From the NCBI GenBank assembly GCA_018396395.1, contig JAGTQN010000008.1:1-31477 (forward strand): DNA of 31,477 nucleotides, in the 5' to 3' direction. The stretch comes from Candidatus Bathyarchaeota archaeon. Lineage in GTDB: Archaea; Thermoproteota; CALKCG01; B24; JAGTQN01. This document shows positions 1 to 6,620 of the stretch, one piece after another. Both the position numbers and the translations under genes were made by a program. Numbering within the stretch: position 1 is the first letter of the stretch; each line of letters starts with the position of its first letter. The notes under the pieces are model-generated. The model worked only from the letters and a program-made list of their open reading frames with translations, had not been told where the DNA came from and made no database searches.

Positions 1-2
1 GG

Positions 3-430
3 AAGGTCCGGAAGCTATCTGGAAAGGTGAGGGCTGAACTTCTAGCAAAGTATTCTGGAAGGGAAAGACGTAGAATTGACGATATACTCCACAGAGCCTC
101 AAAGATCATAGCGAGCATAGTCGCTAAAGAGAATATAAAACCAGCAATAGAAAGCCTCACAAACCTCAGAGAAAATATACAATATAGTAAGAAGATGAAT
201 AGAAGGCTCCATAGCATGCCATTTAGAAAGATACAGTTTTACATCTCATATAAAGCAATGGAGTATGGATTTAAGCCTGAAATTGTTAAAGCGAAGAATA
301 CCTCAAAATCAAAAACATGCCCGACATGTGGCGAATTGAATAAGCCGAATGGGCACTTCTTCAAATGCAAAAATGTGGCTTCCAAGCTGATAGGCACTCA
401 ATGGCAGCTTGGAATATAGCCATGACATGA
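3..430 (+). pseudogene. tnpB: TnpB (IS200/IS605 OrfB) RNA-guided nuclease, 3' part, frameshifted
   Basis: This is the C-terminal part of an IS605-family TnpB; the reading frame is open to the window edge, so the N-terminus lies outside. The segment RRLHSMPFRKIQFYISYKA and the zinc-finger start CPTCGE at about 320-340 are typical of TnpB. The RuvC-II glutamate probably sits in AIESLTNL. At the AAAAA run near 369-373 the frame breaks: as read, it ends at 419 with a nonsense tail. Adding one A restores CKKCGFQADRHSMAAWNIAMT and a stop at 428-430, which supplies the second CxxC and the RuvC-III aspartate (DRH in place of the usual DRD/DRN). It is therefore either a freshly inactivated element or an indel error. 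TnpB cuts DNA guided by an RNA from the element's right end. Confidence 0.85.
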
Positions 431-509
431 AACTCCCGATGTGCCGTCCTTTACCGTTGGCGGCGAAAGCCTAAGATGAGCCTCTGCTATTGGAGGTGAG
501 GGGGAAGGG
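431..509 (+). ncRNA. candidate TnpB right end / omega-RNA scaffold
   Basis: The stretch directly after the TnpB stop is G-rich and carries small stems, GGC-ggcgaaa-GCC near 461-473 and a GCCTC/GAGGT pair near 481-499, with a GATGA-GCC sequence like the right-end hairpins of archaeal IS605 elements. TnpB omega-RNAs usually derive from this location, with the guide taken from the flank. The boundary and structure are my inference, and no comparison was possible. Confidence 0.3.
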
Positions 510-1254
510 ATGAGGATGAAAATCTATGAATCCCACAACGGTTTCTCAAAAAGGGGAGCCTTCTTCGATCTTGATGGAACCTTGATAAGGGGACTTATGA
601 TTAGAGTTTTTCGTCGCTACCTTGCGGATATGGGAAAAATAGATAGGAAAATAGCTGATAAAATCGATTTTATCGTTTCAGCCTACGAAAGGGGTGAAGT
701 ATCCTATCCCCAGGTTGCCAGAAGAGTGCCAGCCCTTTATGCCTCTGGGATCAAAGGCCTAAGGATAGGTCCTATGCCAGCACTCGTAAGGGATTTCGTA
801 GAGGATTATGTTCCAAAAAATCTGTTTCCCTATTCCAAGGCTCTTTTAAACTTTGTCAAAAGCTTCAACCTTGTCATAGCCATATCGGGATCACCACAAG
901 AAGTCGTAGAAGAGTTGAAGGCGCAACTAGGGTTCGATGAGGCTTATGGAAGTCTCTTCACAACGAATCGAAATGGCGTATATACAGGCACTGTGAAAAA
1001 GAAATCTTATCCTAGGAAGTTCCAAGGGGAGGCTTCTTGAAAGGTTAGCCTATTCTCGGAACATAGACCTTTCGAATTCCATCGCCTTTGGCGATACAGA
1101 GGAGGATGAGCCTGTTTTAAAAAGAGTTGGACATCCCATTGCATTGAATCCCAACTTTCCGCTCCTAAAGATCTGCCAGAAGAACGGCTGGGCTTGGTAT
1201 ACAGAGGATCGCCCACCAAGGCTGGACCTATGGGGAGGCCTAAGGAGGTTGTAG
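510..1254 (+). pseudogene. HAD-superfamily (subfamily IB-like) phosphatase, one frameshift
   Basis: This is a haloacid dehalogenase-type hydrolase. Motif I is FFDLDGTL (residues about 18-25), motif II is in AISGSP (about 124-129), and the first frame stops at 1040. The missing C-terminus continues in another frame: SSKGRLLERLAYSRN, then FGDTEEDEPVL (motif IV acidic loop), GHPIALNPN, and a stop at 1252-1254. Removing one A from the AAAAA run at 996-1000 joins the two parts into about 247 residues, the normal size for a PSP/HAD-IB enzyme. The substrate is unknown; relatives act on phosphoserine, glycerol-phosphate or lysophospholipid-type phosphates. It starts right at the presumed TnpB right end, so the insertion may have displaced its promoter. 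It may be a true pseudogene or an intact gene with a homopolymer error. Confidence 0.8.
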
Positions 1255-1284
1255 GCGACTAGGCATACGATACGAAAATTGGGA

Positions 1285-1509
1285 CATTAAAGGGGAATAA
1301 AGGCAGGCATAGAGGCTAACCCAAGGAATGGACATAAACCTAAACGCGGAAGACCATATAGGGTCGAAAGGGGAGCGTATAGGCGCATGAGGAGAGCCTT
1401 TGAAAGTTTCTTCTCATGGATAACATCATTAAGAAGAATAACTATAAGATATGAGAGGTTAGTATCAACATTCTTTGCATTCATACAAATAGCATACATA
1501 ATAAAATAA
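1285..1509 (+). mobile_element. C-terminal remnant of a DDE transposase
   Basis: Only the last ~75 codons are present, open from a stop at about 1282-1284 and with no start. They read RGRPYRVERGAYRRMRRAF, then FFSWITSLRRITIRYERL and FFAFIQIAYIIK. This Arg/aromatic-rich ending (RYER, then a hydrophobic helix) is typical of the C-terminus of IS4/IS5-type transposases. The catalytic domain is absent, so this is a dead fragment. It lies between the HAD gene and the end of the ribosomal cluster, consistent with rearrangement at this junction. The next 125 nt (1510-1634) contain nothing I can identify. Confidence 0.6.
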
Positions 1510-1634
1510 AGCTGATAAGAGTTCTCAGATGAGTTCTTTATTTAAAGTTTCTCAAGGACAGAGATGATCTTAGCTTTCGTGATAAATGGCATAGATTCTT
1601 ATCCTGATTGTCGCTATCGGATTGATGGATATTA

Positions 1635-1799
1635 TTAGCTGAATTTCTTGAAGCCCAGTTTAGGGGCTACTTCCCTGAAGCACTGTCTGCAAAGGTATAA
1701 ACCATATTTCTGTATAACAGGCCCATAAGAACCGCACCTTCTACAGGGCCTGCTACCTTTGCCAAATTTTCTCTGTTTCTTTGGCTTTTTTTTGGCCAT
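1635..1799 (-). CDS. rps14: 30S ribosomal protein S14 (zinc-binding type)
   Basis: This is a 54-residue protein read from an ATG at 1797-1799. It has the Zn-ribbon cysteines of type-Z S14, C-RR-C-G (CRRCG) and later C-RQ-C (CRQCF), and the lysine-rich N-terminus MAKKKPKKQRKFGKGSRPC of archaeal S14. It binds 16S rRNA in the head of the small subunit. It follows L5 by two nucleotides and is the last gene of the ribosomal run. In most archaea S8 and L6 follow, but here they do not. Confidence 0.93.
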   Translation of the reverse strand: MAKKKPKKQRKFGKGSRPCRRCGSYGPVIQKYGLYLCRQCFREVAPKLGFKKFS

Positions 1800-1801
1800 G
1801 G

Positions 1802-2344
1802 CTATTCCTCCATTATCTCAACACCTAAGGTTTCTTTGAAGAATCTTATCGCCTCTTCCTTCGTAATCCTATGCCTTCTTCCGATGGGGGAAGATATCCT
1901 TCTTCTAGCGACTCTGTAGCCAGGTCTTGCCACAGAAACGCAAACATCCATACCTACAGTTCCAAGCTTCGGATCGTACCTTATTCCTGGAAAGTCTAGG
2001 TGGCTCTTGATCCCAAAGGAAACATTTCCGAGATCATCAAAGCTCGAGGCAGAAAGTCTGTTCCCGATGGCTTCCATGGCCCTTTTCAGGAAATCGAGGG
2101 CCTTTTGCCTCCTAAGGGTTGCTAGACAGGCAATGGGCTCCCCTTTTCTTATACCAAATTCCCTTATGGTTTTCTTTGCCCTCCTTTCACAGGGCTTAGC
2201 TCCCGTCAATTGATTAAGGATAGCCTTGGCACGCTCAAGGGGTTCCCCAGATGCCCCTACGCTGATATTAACCACAACCTTTTCAATCCTGGGTTGAAGC
2301 ATTGGGTTAGAGGATTCGGCAAAGATTTTTTGCGATTCCATCAA
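1802..2344 (-). CDS. rpl5: 50S ribosomal protein L5
   Basis: This 180-residue protein is of normal archaeal L5 length. Recognisable parts are NPMLQPRIEKVVVNISVG near the N-terminus, the segment LTGAKPCERRAKKTIREFGI, the loop FGIKSHLDFPGIRYDPKLG, and the C-terminal ARPGYRVARRR. L5 holds 5S rRNA on the large subunit and contacts the P-site tRNA. Its start overlaps the S4e stop by 4 nt, indicating translational coupling, and S14 follows at once. Nothing is unusual in the sequence. Confidence 0.95.
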   Translation of the reverse strand: MMESQKIFAESSNPMLQPRIEKVVVNISVGASGEPLERAKAILNQLTGAKPCERRAKKTIREFGIRKGEPIACLATLRRQKALDFLKRAMEAIGNRLSASSFDDLGNVSFGIKSHLDFPGIRYDPKLGTVGMDVCVSVARPGYRVARRRISSPIGRRHRITKEEAIRFFKETLGVEIMEE

Positions 2345-3099
2345 GATGATCCCTCAGGCAAGGATATGAGGGGCTTTTCTACTCCTATCGGGAAAACGTA
2401 TTCTAACGTCGTCTGATACCTTTTGCCATCCTTAGATTCTATTGTGGCAATTCCTGGGCTTGTCCCTGAGCCTCCCGTAAAGGATATGAGTTTACCATGC
2501 TTCCCAAGGTTTTTCCCTCCAATAATGAGGGCGTATACATTCTCTGCGAAGGCCACTCTCTGGATGACCTTCCCACTCGAAAGGTCGAATAGGAGAACAT
2601 CCTTAACCTTGCATATTTCCTCATTCGGTCTTGTGGGATCAGATACCTTGATAAGCATATTAAAGCCATCATGGAAGCCCAGCATGATGTCCCCACCTTT
2701 CTGTGTAACCTTTCTCAAGACCTTTCGTGGCTTTAAGAAAGCCTCCTCGGGTGGGATCGGGTAGGGCACCAATCCCCTTCTGGGAAATGGAAGAATCCTA
2801 TAGAACTTCTTAAGCTCAGGGAAGGTGACGACATCCATGATCCCTAAGGGAAAACGTCTTTCCCTCACGGTGCGTCCGTCGACCTGAACCCCGCCTTTGG
2901 CGACTATGTAGCGAGCTTCTCTAGTGTTCTCTACTAGTCTAAGAATATCTCTTAAGACTATCTGAAGGGGAAGGGATGCCTCCGAGGAATGGGGCCCTGG
3001 AATGGGCTTTACAAGCCACTTGTGGATTCGCCTAGGAATTGGCCAAAATGCGGGGGCAGCCAGTCTCTTAAGCCTCTTTGGAGCACCTTTTTTTCCCAT
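2341..3099 (-). CDS. rps4e: 30S ribosomal protein S4e
   Basis: S4e occurs only in archaea and eukaryotes, so this gene fixes the domain of life. The protein has 252 residues: a basic N-terminus (MGKKGAPKRLKRLAAPAFW), an S4-like RNA-binding domain (residues ~45-100, with VAKGGVQVDGRTVRERRFPLG), a central domain starting near DVVTFPELKKFYRILP, and a C-terminal KOW segment around GGKNLGKHGKLISFTG. It sits between L24 and L5 in canonical archaeal order, two nucleotides after L24 and overlapping L5 by 4 nt. Confidence 0.96.
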   Translation of the reverse strand: MGKKGAPKRLKRLAAPAFWPIPRRIHKWLVKPIPGPHSSEASLPLQIVLRDILRLVENTREARYIVAKGGVQVDGRTVRERRFPLGIMDVVTFPELKKFYRILPFPRRGLVPYPIPPEEAFLKPRKVLRKVTQKGGDIMLGFHDGFNMLIKVSDPTRPNEEICKVKDVLLFDLSSGKVIQRVAFAENVYALIIGGKNLGKHGKLISFTGGSGTSPGIATIESKDGKRYQTTLEYVFPIGVEKPLISLPEGSS

Positions 3100-3101
3100 G
3101 A

Positions 3102-3521
3102 CTAAACTTTGACCTCCAAGGCCTTCTCAGCCTCGCCCTCTGCCTTAGGGGTCGTAGCCCTTCGTTCTAAAATTTTCATCCTCCATTTGTCATCCAAATT
3201 AAGCTTCGTAATAACAGTTTTTGATGGATGAATTCCAAGTCTTACTACTCTTCCATCAGCCCTTTCCCTAGTCACCCCTTCGATTTCAATTCTTCTTTTC
3301 TTCCTTTCTACTTTGAGCACTCGACCGCTGATGCCCTTGAAATCTCCCCTCACAATAAGAACTGTATCGCCTTTCCTTACTGGAAGGGATCGGGTCTTAT
3401 AGAGATTCCGAAGCTCTTGGCTTAGGGGAGCCGCGACAAGGCGATGGATTCGATGATGGGGAGCCTTATGTAAAAGCAAACGTTGCTTCCTCGGTTTACT
3501 AGATTGGTCATCGAAACCCAT
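3102..3521 (-). CDS. rpl24: 50S ribosomal protein L24 (archaeal L26e-like form)
   Basis: This is a 139-residue protein with a KOW motif in VRKGDTVLIVRGDFKGISGR (residues ~47-66), preceded by a basic segment rich in H and R (KAPHHRIHRLVAAPLSQEL). It continues with a typical partner strand RIEIEGVTRERADGRVV. The C-terminal ~20 residues are acidic and alanine-rich (PKAEGEAEKALEVKV), a tail often seen in archaeal L24. It is an early assembly protein of the large subunit near the exit tunnel. It lies 12 nt after L14 and 2 nt before S4e. Confidence 0.94.
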   Translation of the reverse strand: MGFDDQSSKPRKQRLLLHKAPHHRIHRLVAAPLSQELRNLYKTRSLPVRKGDTVLIVRGDFKGISGRVLKVERKKRRIEIEGVTRERADGRVVRLGIHPSKTVITKLNLDDKWRMKILERRATTPKAEGEAEKALEVKV

Positions 3522-3533
3522 TCAATATCCTCC

Positions 3534-4001
3534 CTAGACTACGATGCTAGCGATGGAGGCTACCCTCGGCCACCTCTCTGCAGCTTCCAAGGCCACTGGT
3601 CCTCTAATCTCAGTTCCCCTAGGTTCGCCTTCGGGTGTCAGGAGGACTGCAGAATTATCCTCAAAGCCTATCCATACTCCATCGGCTCTCTTGTAGAATT
3701 TTTTCTGTCTAACAATCACAGCAGGAAGTACTTGGCCCTTTAGTTCCGGAGTCCCCTTTCTCACAGAAACCGTAACTAGGTCTCCGATAGTTGCGCTTGG
3801 AAGTCTCCTAAGCCTTCCCTTGTAACCGATAACACCTAAAATCTTCAGCTCCTTGGCTCCCGTATTATCAGCACAGTTTAAAATTGCCCCGATGGGGAGA
3901 ACCCTTGGAACTTTTGGCCTGTACTCTTGGACACCCTTGGCCGAAACGGCCCTAGATTTTGCCTGAACCCTGCCCCTAGCCGCTGAGGGACGCTTCGACA
4001 C
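3534..4001 (-). CDS. rpl14: 50S ribosomal protein L14 with N-terminal extension
   Basis: The core matches L14: VLPIGAILNCADNTGAKEL, then GDLVTVSVRKGTPELKGQ, AVIVRQKKFYKRADGVWIGF, EDNSAVLLTPEGEPRGTEI, and the C-terminal RWPRVASIASIVV. At 155 residues it is somewhat longer than usual because of about 25 basic residues at the N-terminus (SKRPSAARGRVQAKSRAVSA). The next in-frame initiator would cut into conserved sequence, so the extension is probably real. L14 binds 23S rRNA and forms an intersubunit bridge. It lies 1 nt downstream of S17. Confidence 0.94.
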   Translation of the reverse strand: MSKRPSAARGRVQAKSRAVSAKGVQEYRPKVPRVLPIGAILNCADNTGAKELKILGVIGYKGRLRRLPSATIGDLVTVSVRKGTPELKGQVLPAVIVRQKKFYKRADGVWIGFEDNSAVLLTPEGEPRGTEIRGPVALEAAERWPRVASIASIVV

Positions 4002-4002
4002 T

Positions 4003-4320
4003 TCATTTCCCCTCCAGCTTTTCGATTACAACGAAGGAAACGGTCTTAGAGAGAGGCCTACAACTAGCGATTCTAACCTTGTCACCTTCCTTTATGCTGA
4101 TGCAAGGAGGTAAATGGGCGGGAATGCGGCTACGCCGCCTTTCGTAGCGCATATACTTTGGTACATAGTGAAGGTAGCTCCTTTGAACAATCACAGTACG
4201 CTGGGCCTTAGCACTCGCCACTATGCCTTCGATGATATCCCCCCTTACAGAAAGCTTTCCATGGAAGGGACAGTTTCTGTCGTTACAAACATTGCTGGCT
4301 TGGGACGACATCCGAATCAC
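4003..4320 (-). CDS. rps17: 30S ribosomal protein S17
   Basis: This archaeal-type S17 has 105 residues. The N-terminus has the archaeal CNDRNCPFHGKLSVRG motif, followed by the OB-fold with VIVQRSYLHYVPKYMRYERR and the C-terminal IKEGDKVRIASCRPLSKT. It binds 16S rRNA early in 30S assembly. The GTG start at 4318-4320 overlaps the Rnp1 stop in a GTGA arrangement; an ATG three codons downstream is an alternative start. Confidence 0.95.
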   Translation of the reverse strand: MIRMSSQASNVCNDRNCPFHGKLSVRGDIIEGIVASAKAQRTVIVQRSYLHYVPKYMRYERRRSRIPAHLPPCISIKEGDKVRIASCRPLSKTVSFVVIEKLEGK

Positions 4321-4610
4321 CTGCCAATTTTTTCCTCAGGACGACCCAGGAGCCTCCAACCCTCAACTCTTATAGGGGGAAAACCTTCTAGCTTGATGAG
4401 GAAGGATGCTGCCTTCTTTGGAACCTTCTTTATTCCATCTTCTGTATCTAGTATCAGCATATTCTTTGTCTCATCGATGACAATGCCTCCTATTCCTCGA
4501 TAGTTATGGCAGGGAGATGAGATGACCTTTAATTTTAAACCGATAAGATCCCTCCTTAGAAGTTGACTTAGCCCCTTCGGCAATTCCCTTCCTCCCCTCC
4601 TTCCCGTCAT
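4317..4610 (-). CDS. rnp1: Ribonuclease P protein component 1 (Rpp29/Pop4 family)
   Basis: This 97-residue protein fits the small Sm-like Pop4/Rpp29 fold: LLRRDLIGLKLKVISSPCHN, then GIGGIVIDETKNMLILDTED, and IKKVPKKAASFLIKL. It is one of the protein subunits that help the RNase P RNA trim the 5' leader of pre-tRNAs. Its place between L29 and S17 inside the ribosomal operon is a known archaeal arrangement and supports the call. It lies 7 nt after L29 and overlaps S17 by 4 nt. Confidence 0.92.
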   Translation of the reverse strand: MTGRRGGRELPKGLSQLLRRDLIGLKLKVISSPCHNYRGIGGIVIDETKNMLILDTEDGIKKVPKKAASFLIKLEGFPPIRVEGWRLLGRPEEKIGR

Positions 4611-4617
4611 TCTCCCC

Positions 4618-4830
4618 CTAATCCGACCTTCCTTTCCTCCTTTCCGCCTGAACAGTTAATATGCGAGCTATTGTTTTCCTTATCTCCCTAATCCTTCCTG
4701 GATTCTCAACCGACCCTCCGGCCTTGGAAACACCTCGAAGCTTAAATAGCTCCGCCCTGAGCTCAGAAAGCCTTCTCGCCATCTCATCCTCTGTTAGGTC
4801 TCTAATCTCCTTCATCCTCATAAGTGGCAT
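4618..4830 (-). CDS. rpl29: 50S ribosomal protein L29
   Basis: This is a 70-residue helical-hairpin protein, with MRMKEIRDLTEDEMARRLSE and then the signature LRAELFKLRGVSKAGG, followed by the second helix NPGRIREIRKTIARILTVQAE. L29 lies by the exit tunnel, where signal recognition particle docks. The ORF has ATG codons at residues 1, 4 and 6, so the exact start is ambiguous by a few codons. It sits 15 nt after S3 and 7 nt before Rnp1. Confidence 0.94.
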   Translation of the reverse strand: MPLMRMKEIRDLTEDEMARRLSELRAELFKLRGVSKAGGSVENPGRIREIRKTIARILTVQAERRKGRSD

Positions 4831-4845
4831 AGGAACCTCGACCCC

Positions 4846-5547
4846 CTAGGCTTTTTCTCCCTTGCCTTTAACTTCCTCGCTTTCTTCAGCCTTCCCCGGT
4901 CCCCTACCTATGGGAACTTCTCCTGTGGCTTCTTGCTTCTCTTGAGCTTGAGCCTGGGGCTTGAATACGATCTTATCTGGAAAGACAGCCTCTGGTGGAA
5001 GAATCCTAACCTTTATTCCCCATAAGCCGGGTTTGAGCTGGACGCTTAAGACGGCTGTGCGAAGGTACTTCATGGCGGGATCCCCTACCTTCGGTAAATA
5101 TCCCTCCACAAACTTCTCATGCCTGGCCCTGTTCGTCCTAAGCTTTCCCCTGATGGTAATTTCTGCTCCTAGGGCTCCAGCCTTCATGATGCGCTCCAAA
5201 GCCCAGAAGGCAGCCCTTCGGAAATGAATACCTCTTTGAAGGGCGGAGGCAATTTGGGAAGCAATAATATGGGGATTGAGTTCAGGGAGGGGCACATCAG
5301 CTACGGAGATCTGGGGGGATGGAAGGTTGAACCTTTCCTGTATCTCTTTGCTAAGCTCCCTTATGACTTCCCCTCCCCTTCCTATCACAAGACCAGGCTT
5401 CGTAGATAGGATACTAAGACGGACACCCAAAGGGGTTTTTGCGATCTCAACACCCGCGTAACCTGCATTTTGAAGGCGTTTGCTAAGATACTCATCTATT
5501 TCAGCCTTCTTTATGGATTCTGAAACGAAATGATCAAGGGTGGACAT
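4846..5547 (-). CDS. rps3: 30S ribosomal protein S3
   Basis: This 233-residue protein has the type-2 KH domain centred on LVIGRGGEVIRELSKEIQER (residues ~53-72). The C-terminal S3 domain includes AFWALERIMKAGALGAEITI, RGKLRTNRARHEKFVEGY and GLWGIKVRILPPEAVFPDKI. The final ~35 residues are low-complexity and charged, as in many archaeal S3 proteins. S3 lines the mRNA entry site. It does not abut L22 as usual: 194 nt separate them and contain a TATA-like box and a hairpin, so S3 is probably the first gene of the S3-to-S14 transcript. Confidence 0.96.
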   Translation of the reverse strand: MSTLDHFVSESIKKAEIDEYLSKRLQNAGYAGVEIAKTPLGVRLSILSTKPGLVIGRGGEVIRELSKEIQERFNLPSPQISVADVPLPELNPHIIASQIASALQRGIHFRRAAFWALERIMKAGALGAEITIRGKLRTNRARHEKFVEGYLPKVGDPAMKYLRTAVLSVQLKPGLWGIKVRILPPEAVFPDKIVFKPQAQAQEKQEATGEVPIGRGPGKAEESEEVKGKGEKA

Positions 5548-5588
5548 ACTATGGGACCCTTTATGGTTTCAGTTCTTGGGCCTTCCAT

Positions 5589-5627
5589 CACCTTTGGCAA
5601 CCTAAAGGTGAGGCGGGTTTATAAAAA
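5589..5627 (-). promoter_or_regulatory. Promoter and leader hairpin of the S3-S14 operon
   Basis: Read on the minus strand, a TATA-like TTTTTATAAA lies at about 5618-5627, some 70 nt upstream of the S3 start. It predicts transcription start near 5595-5600 and a leader of roughly 45-50 nt. A perfect 7-bp inverted repeat, CACCTTT/AAAGGTG with an 8-nt loop, lies at 5589-5610, at or near the predicted transcript start. It could be part of the leader or an operator. Both sites are read from sequence only. Confidence 0.45.
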
Positions 5628-5741
5628 CCTTCTCTAAAAGATGGATGAGGAAAAAGGCTATTGGGGATATAGTGGAGTGGAGAAGAGAAAGTATCATATG
5701 GAAAGAGTAGCGATGTAGGAAAAGAAAATATCCCTTATGGG

Positions 5742-6203
5742 CTAAACTTCTTCGAGAGCGATTTCAACATGGGTAAGCTCCCTGAAATATGGGGTGGCCC
5801 TTCCAAAGGCCCTCGGAATATAATTCTTGATCTTCCTTCCTTTTTGGCTAGAAGCGTGAAGGATCCTAAGCCTTTCTGGATTCAGTCCCTTAAACTCGGC
5901 GTTAGCCTCAGCTCCTTCCAAGAGCTTTAGAATTTCCTTAGAAGCCTTCTTCGGATACCTTCCGGCATACCAGCCCTGAAGCTCATGCCTATGCCCTACT
6001 TTTTTCTTATGCCTTCTGTAGGGAACAGGGACCTTCCCATCTATAACCTTCTGAAGGTACTCCTTTGCCTCGTCGAGCATCATTCCCCTTATGGCTCGGC
6101 AGACTTCCATTGCATGTTTTGGGGATATCCTCAAGTCCCTTCCCGAGGCTATAGCAGTCTTATCAGGATCTAAGCCCGTGATCGAATACTTCCAAGAGGG
6201 CAT
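5742..6203 (-). CDS. rpl22: 50S ribosomal protein L22
   Basis: This is an archaeal L22 of 153 residues. It begins YSITGLDPDKTAIASGRDLR, followed by ISPKHAMEVCRAIRGM and then the basic YRRHKKKVGHRHELQGWYAGR and RYPKKASKEILKLLEGAEAN. The C-terminus has ASSQKGRKIKNYIPRAFGRA. L22 lines the peptide exit tunnel. S19, normally upstream, is absent here; the next upstream gene encodes a membrane protein. A TATA-like TTTAATAA at ~6245-6253 suggests L22 has its own promoter. Confidence 0.95.
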   Translation of the reverse strand: MPSWKYSITGLDPDKTAIASGRDLRISPKHAMEVCRAIRGMMLDEAKEYLQKVIDGKVPVPYRRHKKKVGHRHELQGWYAGRYPKKASKEILKLLEGAEANAEFKGLNPERLRILHASSQKGRKIKNYIPRAFGRATPYFRELTHVEIALEEV

Positions 6204-6244
6204 AGGACTTCCATCCGATTACGGACACAGAAAGGCTTTCGAGG

Positions 6245-6254
6245 CTTATTAAAG
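6245..6254 (-). promoter_or_regulatory. TATA-like box for L22
   Basis: On the minus strand CTTTAATAAG lies about 45 nt upstream of the L22 start codon. The region 6204-6359 has no other gene. The TATA call rests on composition and spacing only. Confidence 0.35.
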
Positions 6255-6359
6255 ATTTTGTGATACGCTTCGCCATAGGCTTTCATTTTTTTCTTCGATT
6301 TCAACTACAGTTTCAAGAAGATTTCATAAAGAAATGTCCCTTTAGGATCTTCGCTTCGC

Positions 6360-6617
6360 TTAGCTTAGCTTCTTTTCAAGGGCCTTTACTAGCCTCCAAA
6401 AATATTCTTCGTAAAGCTTCTTCCATCCATAAAGCCACGCAAGGGCCAAGGCAATCCCGAGAAAAGTCCTCATGACAGAGCTTAGAATCGTACCCATTGG
6501 GCTCGGAAAGGGTAGTTCGAGGGGTATGAGGAACTTAGTGGCAACGATAAGGAGGATGAGCATAATAACCCAGACGAGGAGGAGGATTCCGTAGATTCCA
6601 AGAATGGCTTTCTTCAA
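6360..6617 (-). CDS. Small membrane protein of unknown function
   Basis: This 85-residue protein has two predicted membrane segments: residues ~4-33 (ILGIYGILLLVWVIMLILLI and onward) and ~45-66 (SSVMRTFLGIALALAWLYGW). A basic/acidic amphipathic tail follows (KKLYEEYFWRLVKALEKKLS). I recognise no family. It starts 3 nt after the stop of the GlcNAc-1-P-transferase-like gene and is surely co-transcribed with it, so a role beside that membrane enzyme is possible but unproven. Confidence 0.65.
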   Translation of the reverse strand: MKKAILGIYGILLLVWVIMLILLIVATKFLIPLELPFPSPMGTILSSVMRTFLGIALALAWLYGWKKLYEEYFWRLVKALEKKLS

Positions 6618-6620
6618 GGT

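Noticed and set aside
1510..1634. Possible remnant of S8 after S14
   Set aside because: The minus-strand translation of this stretch gives a short frame with no convincing S8 sequence before a stop.
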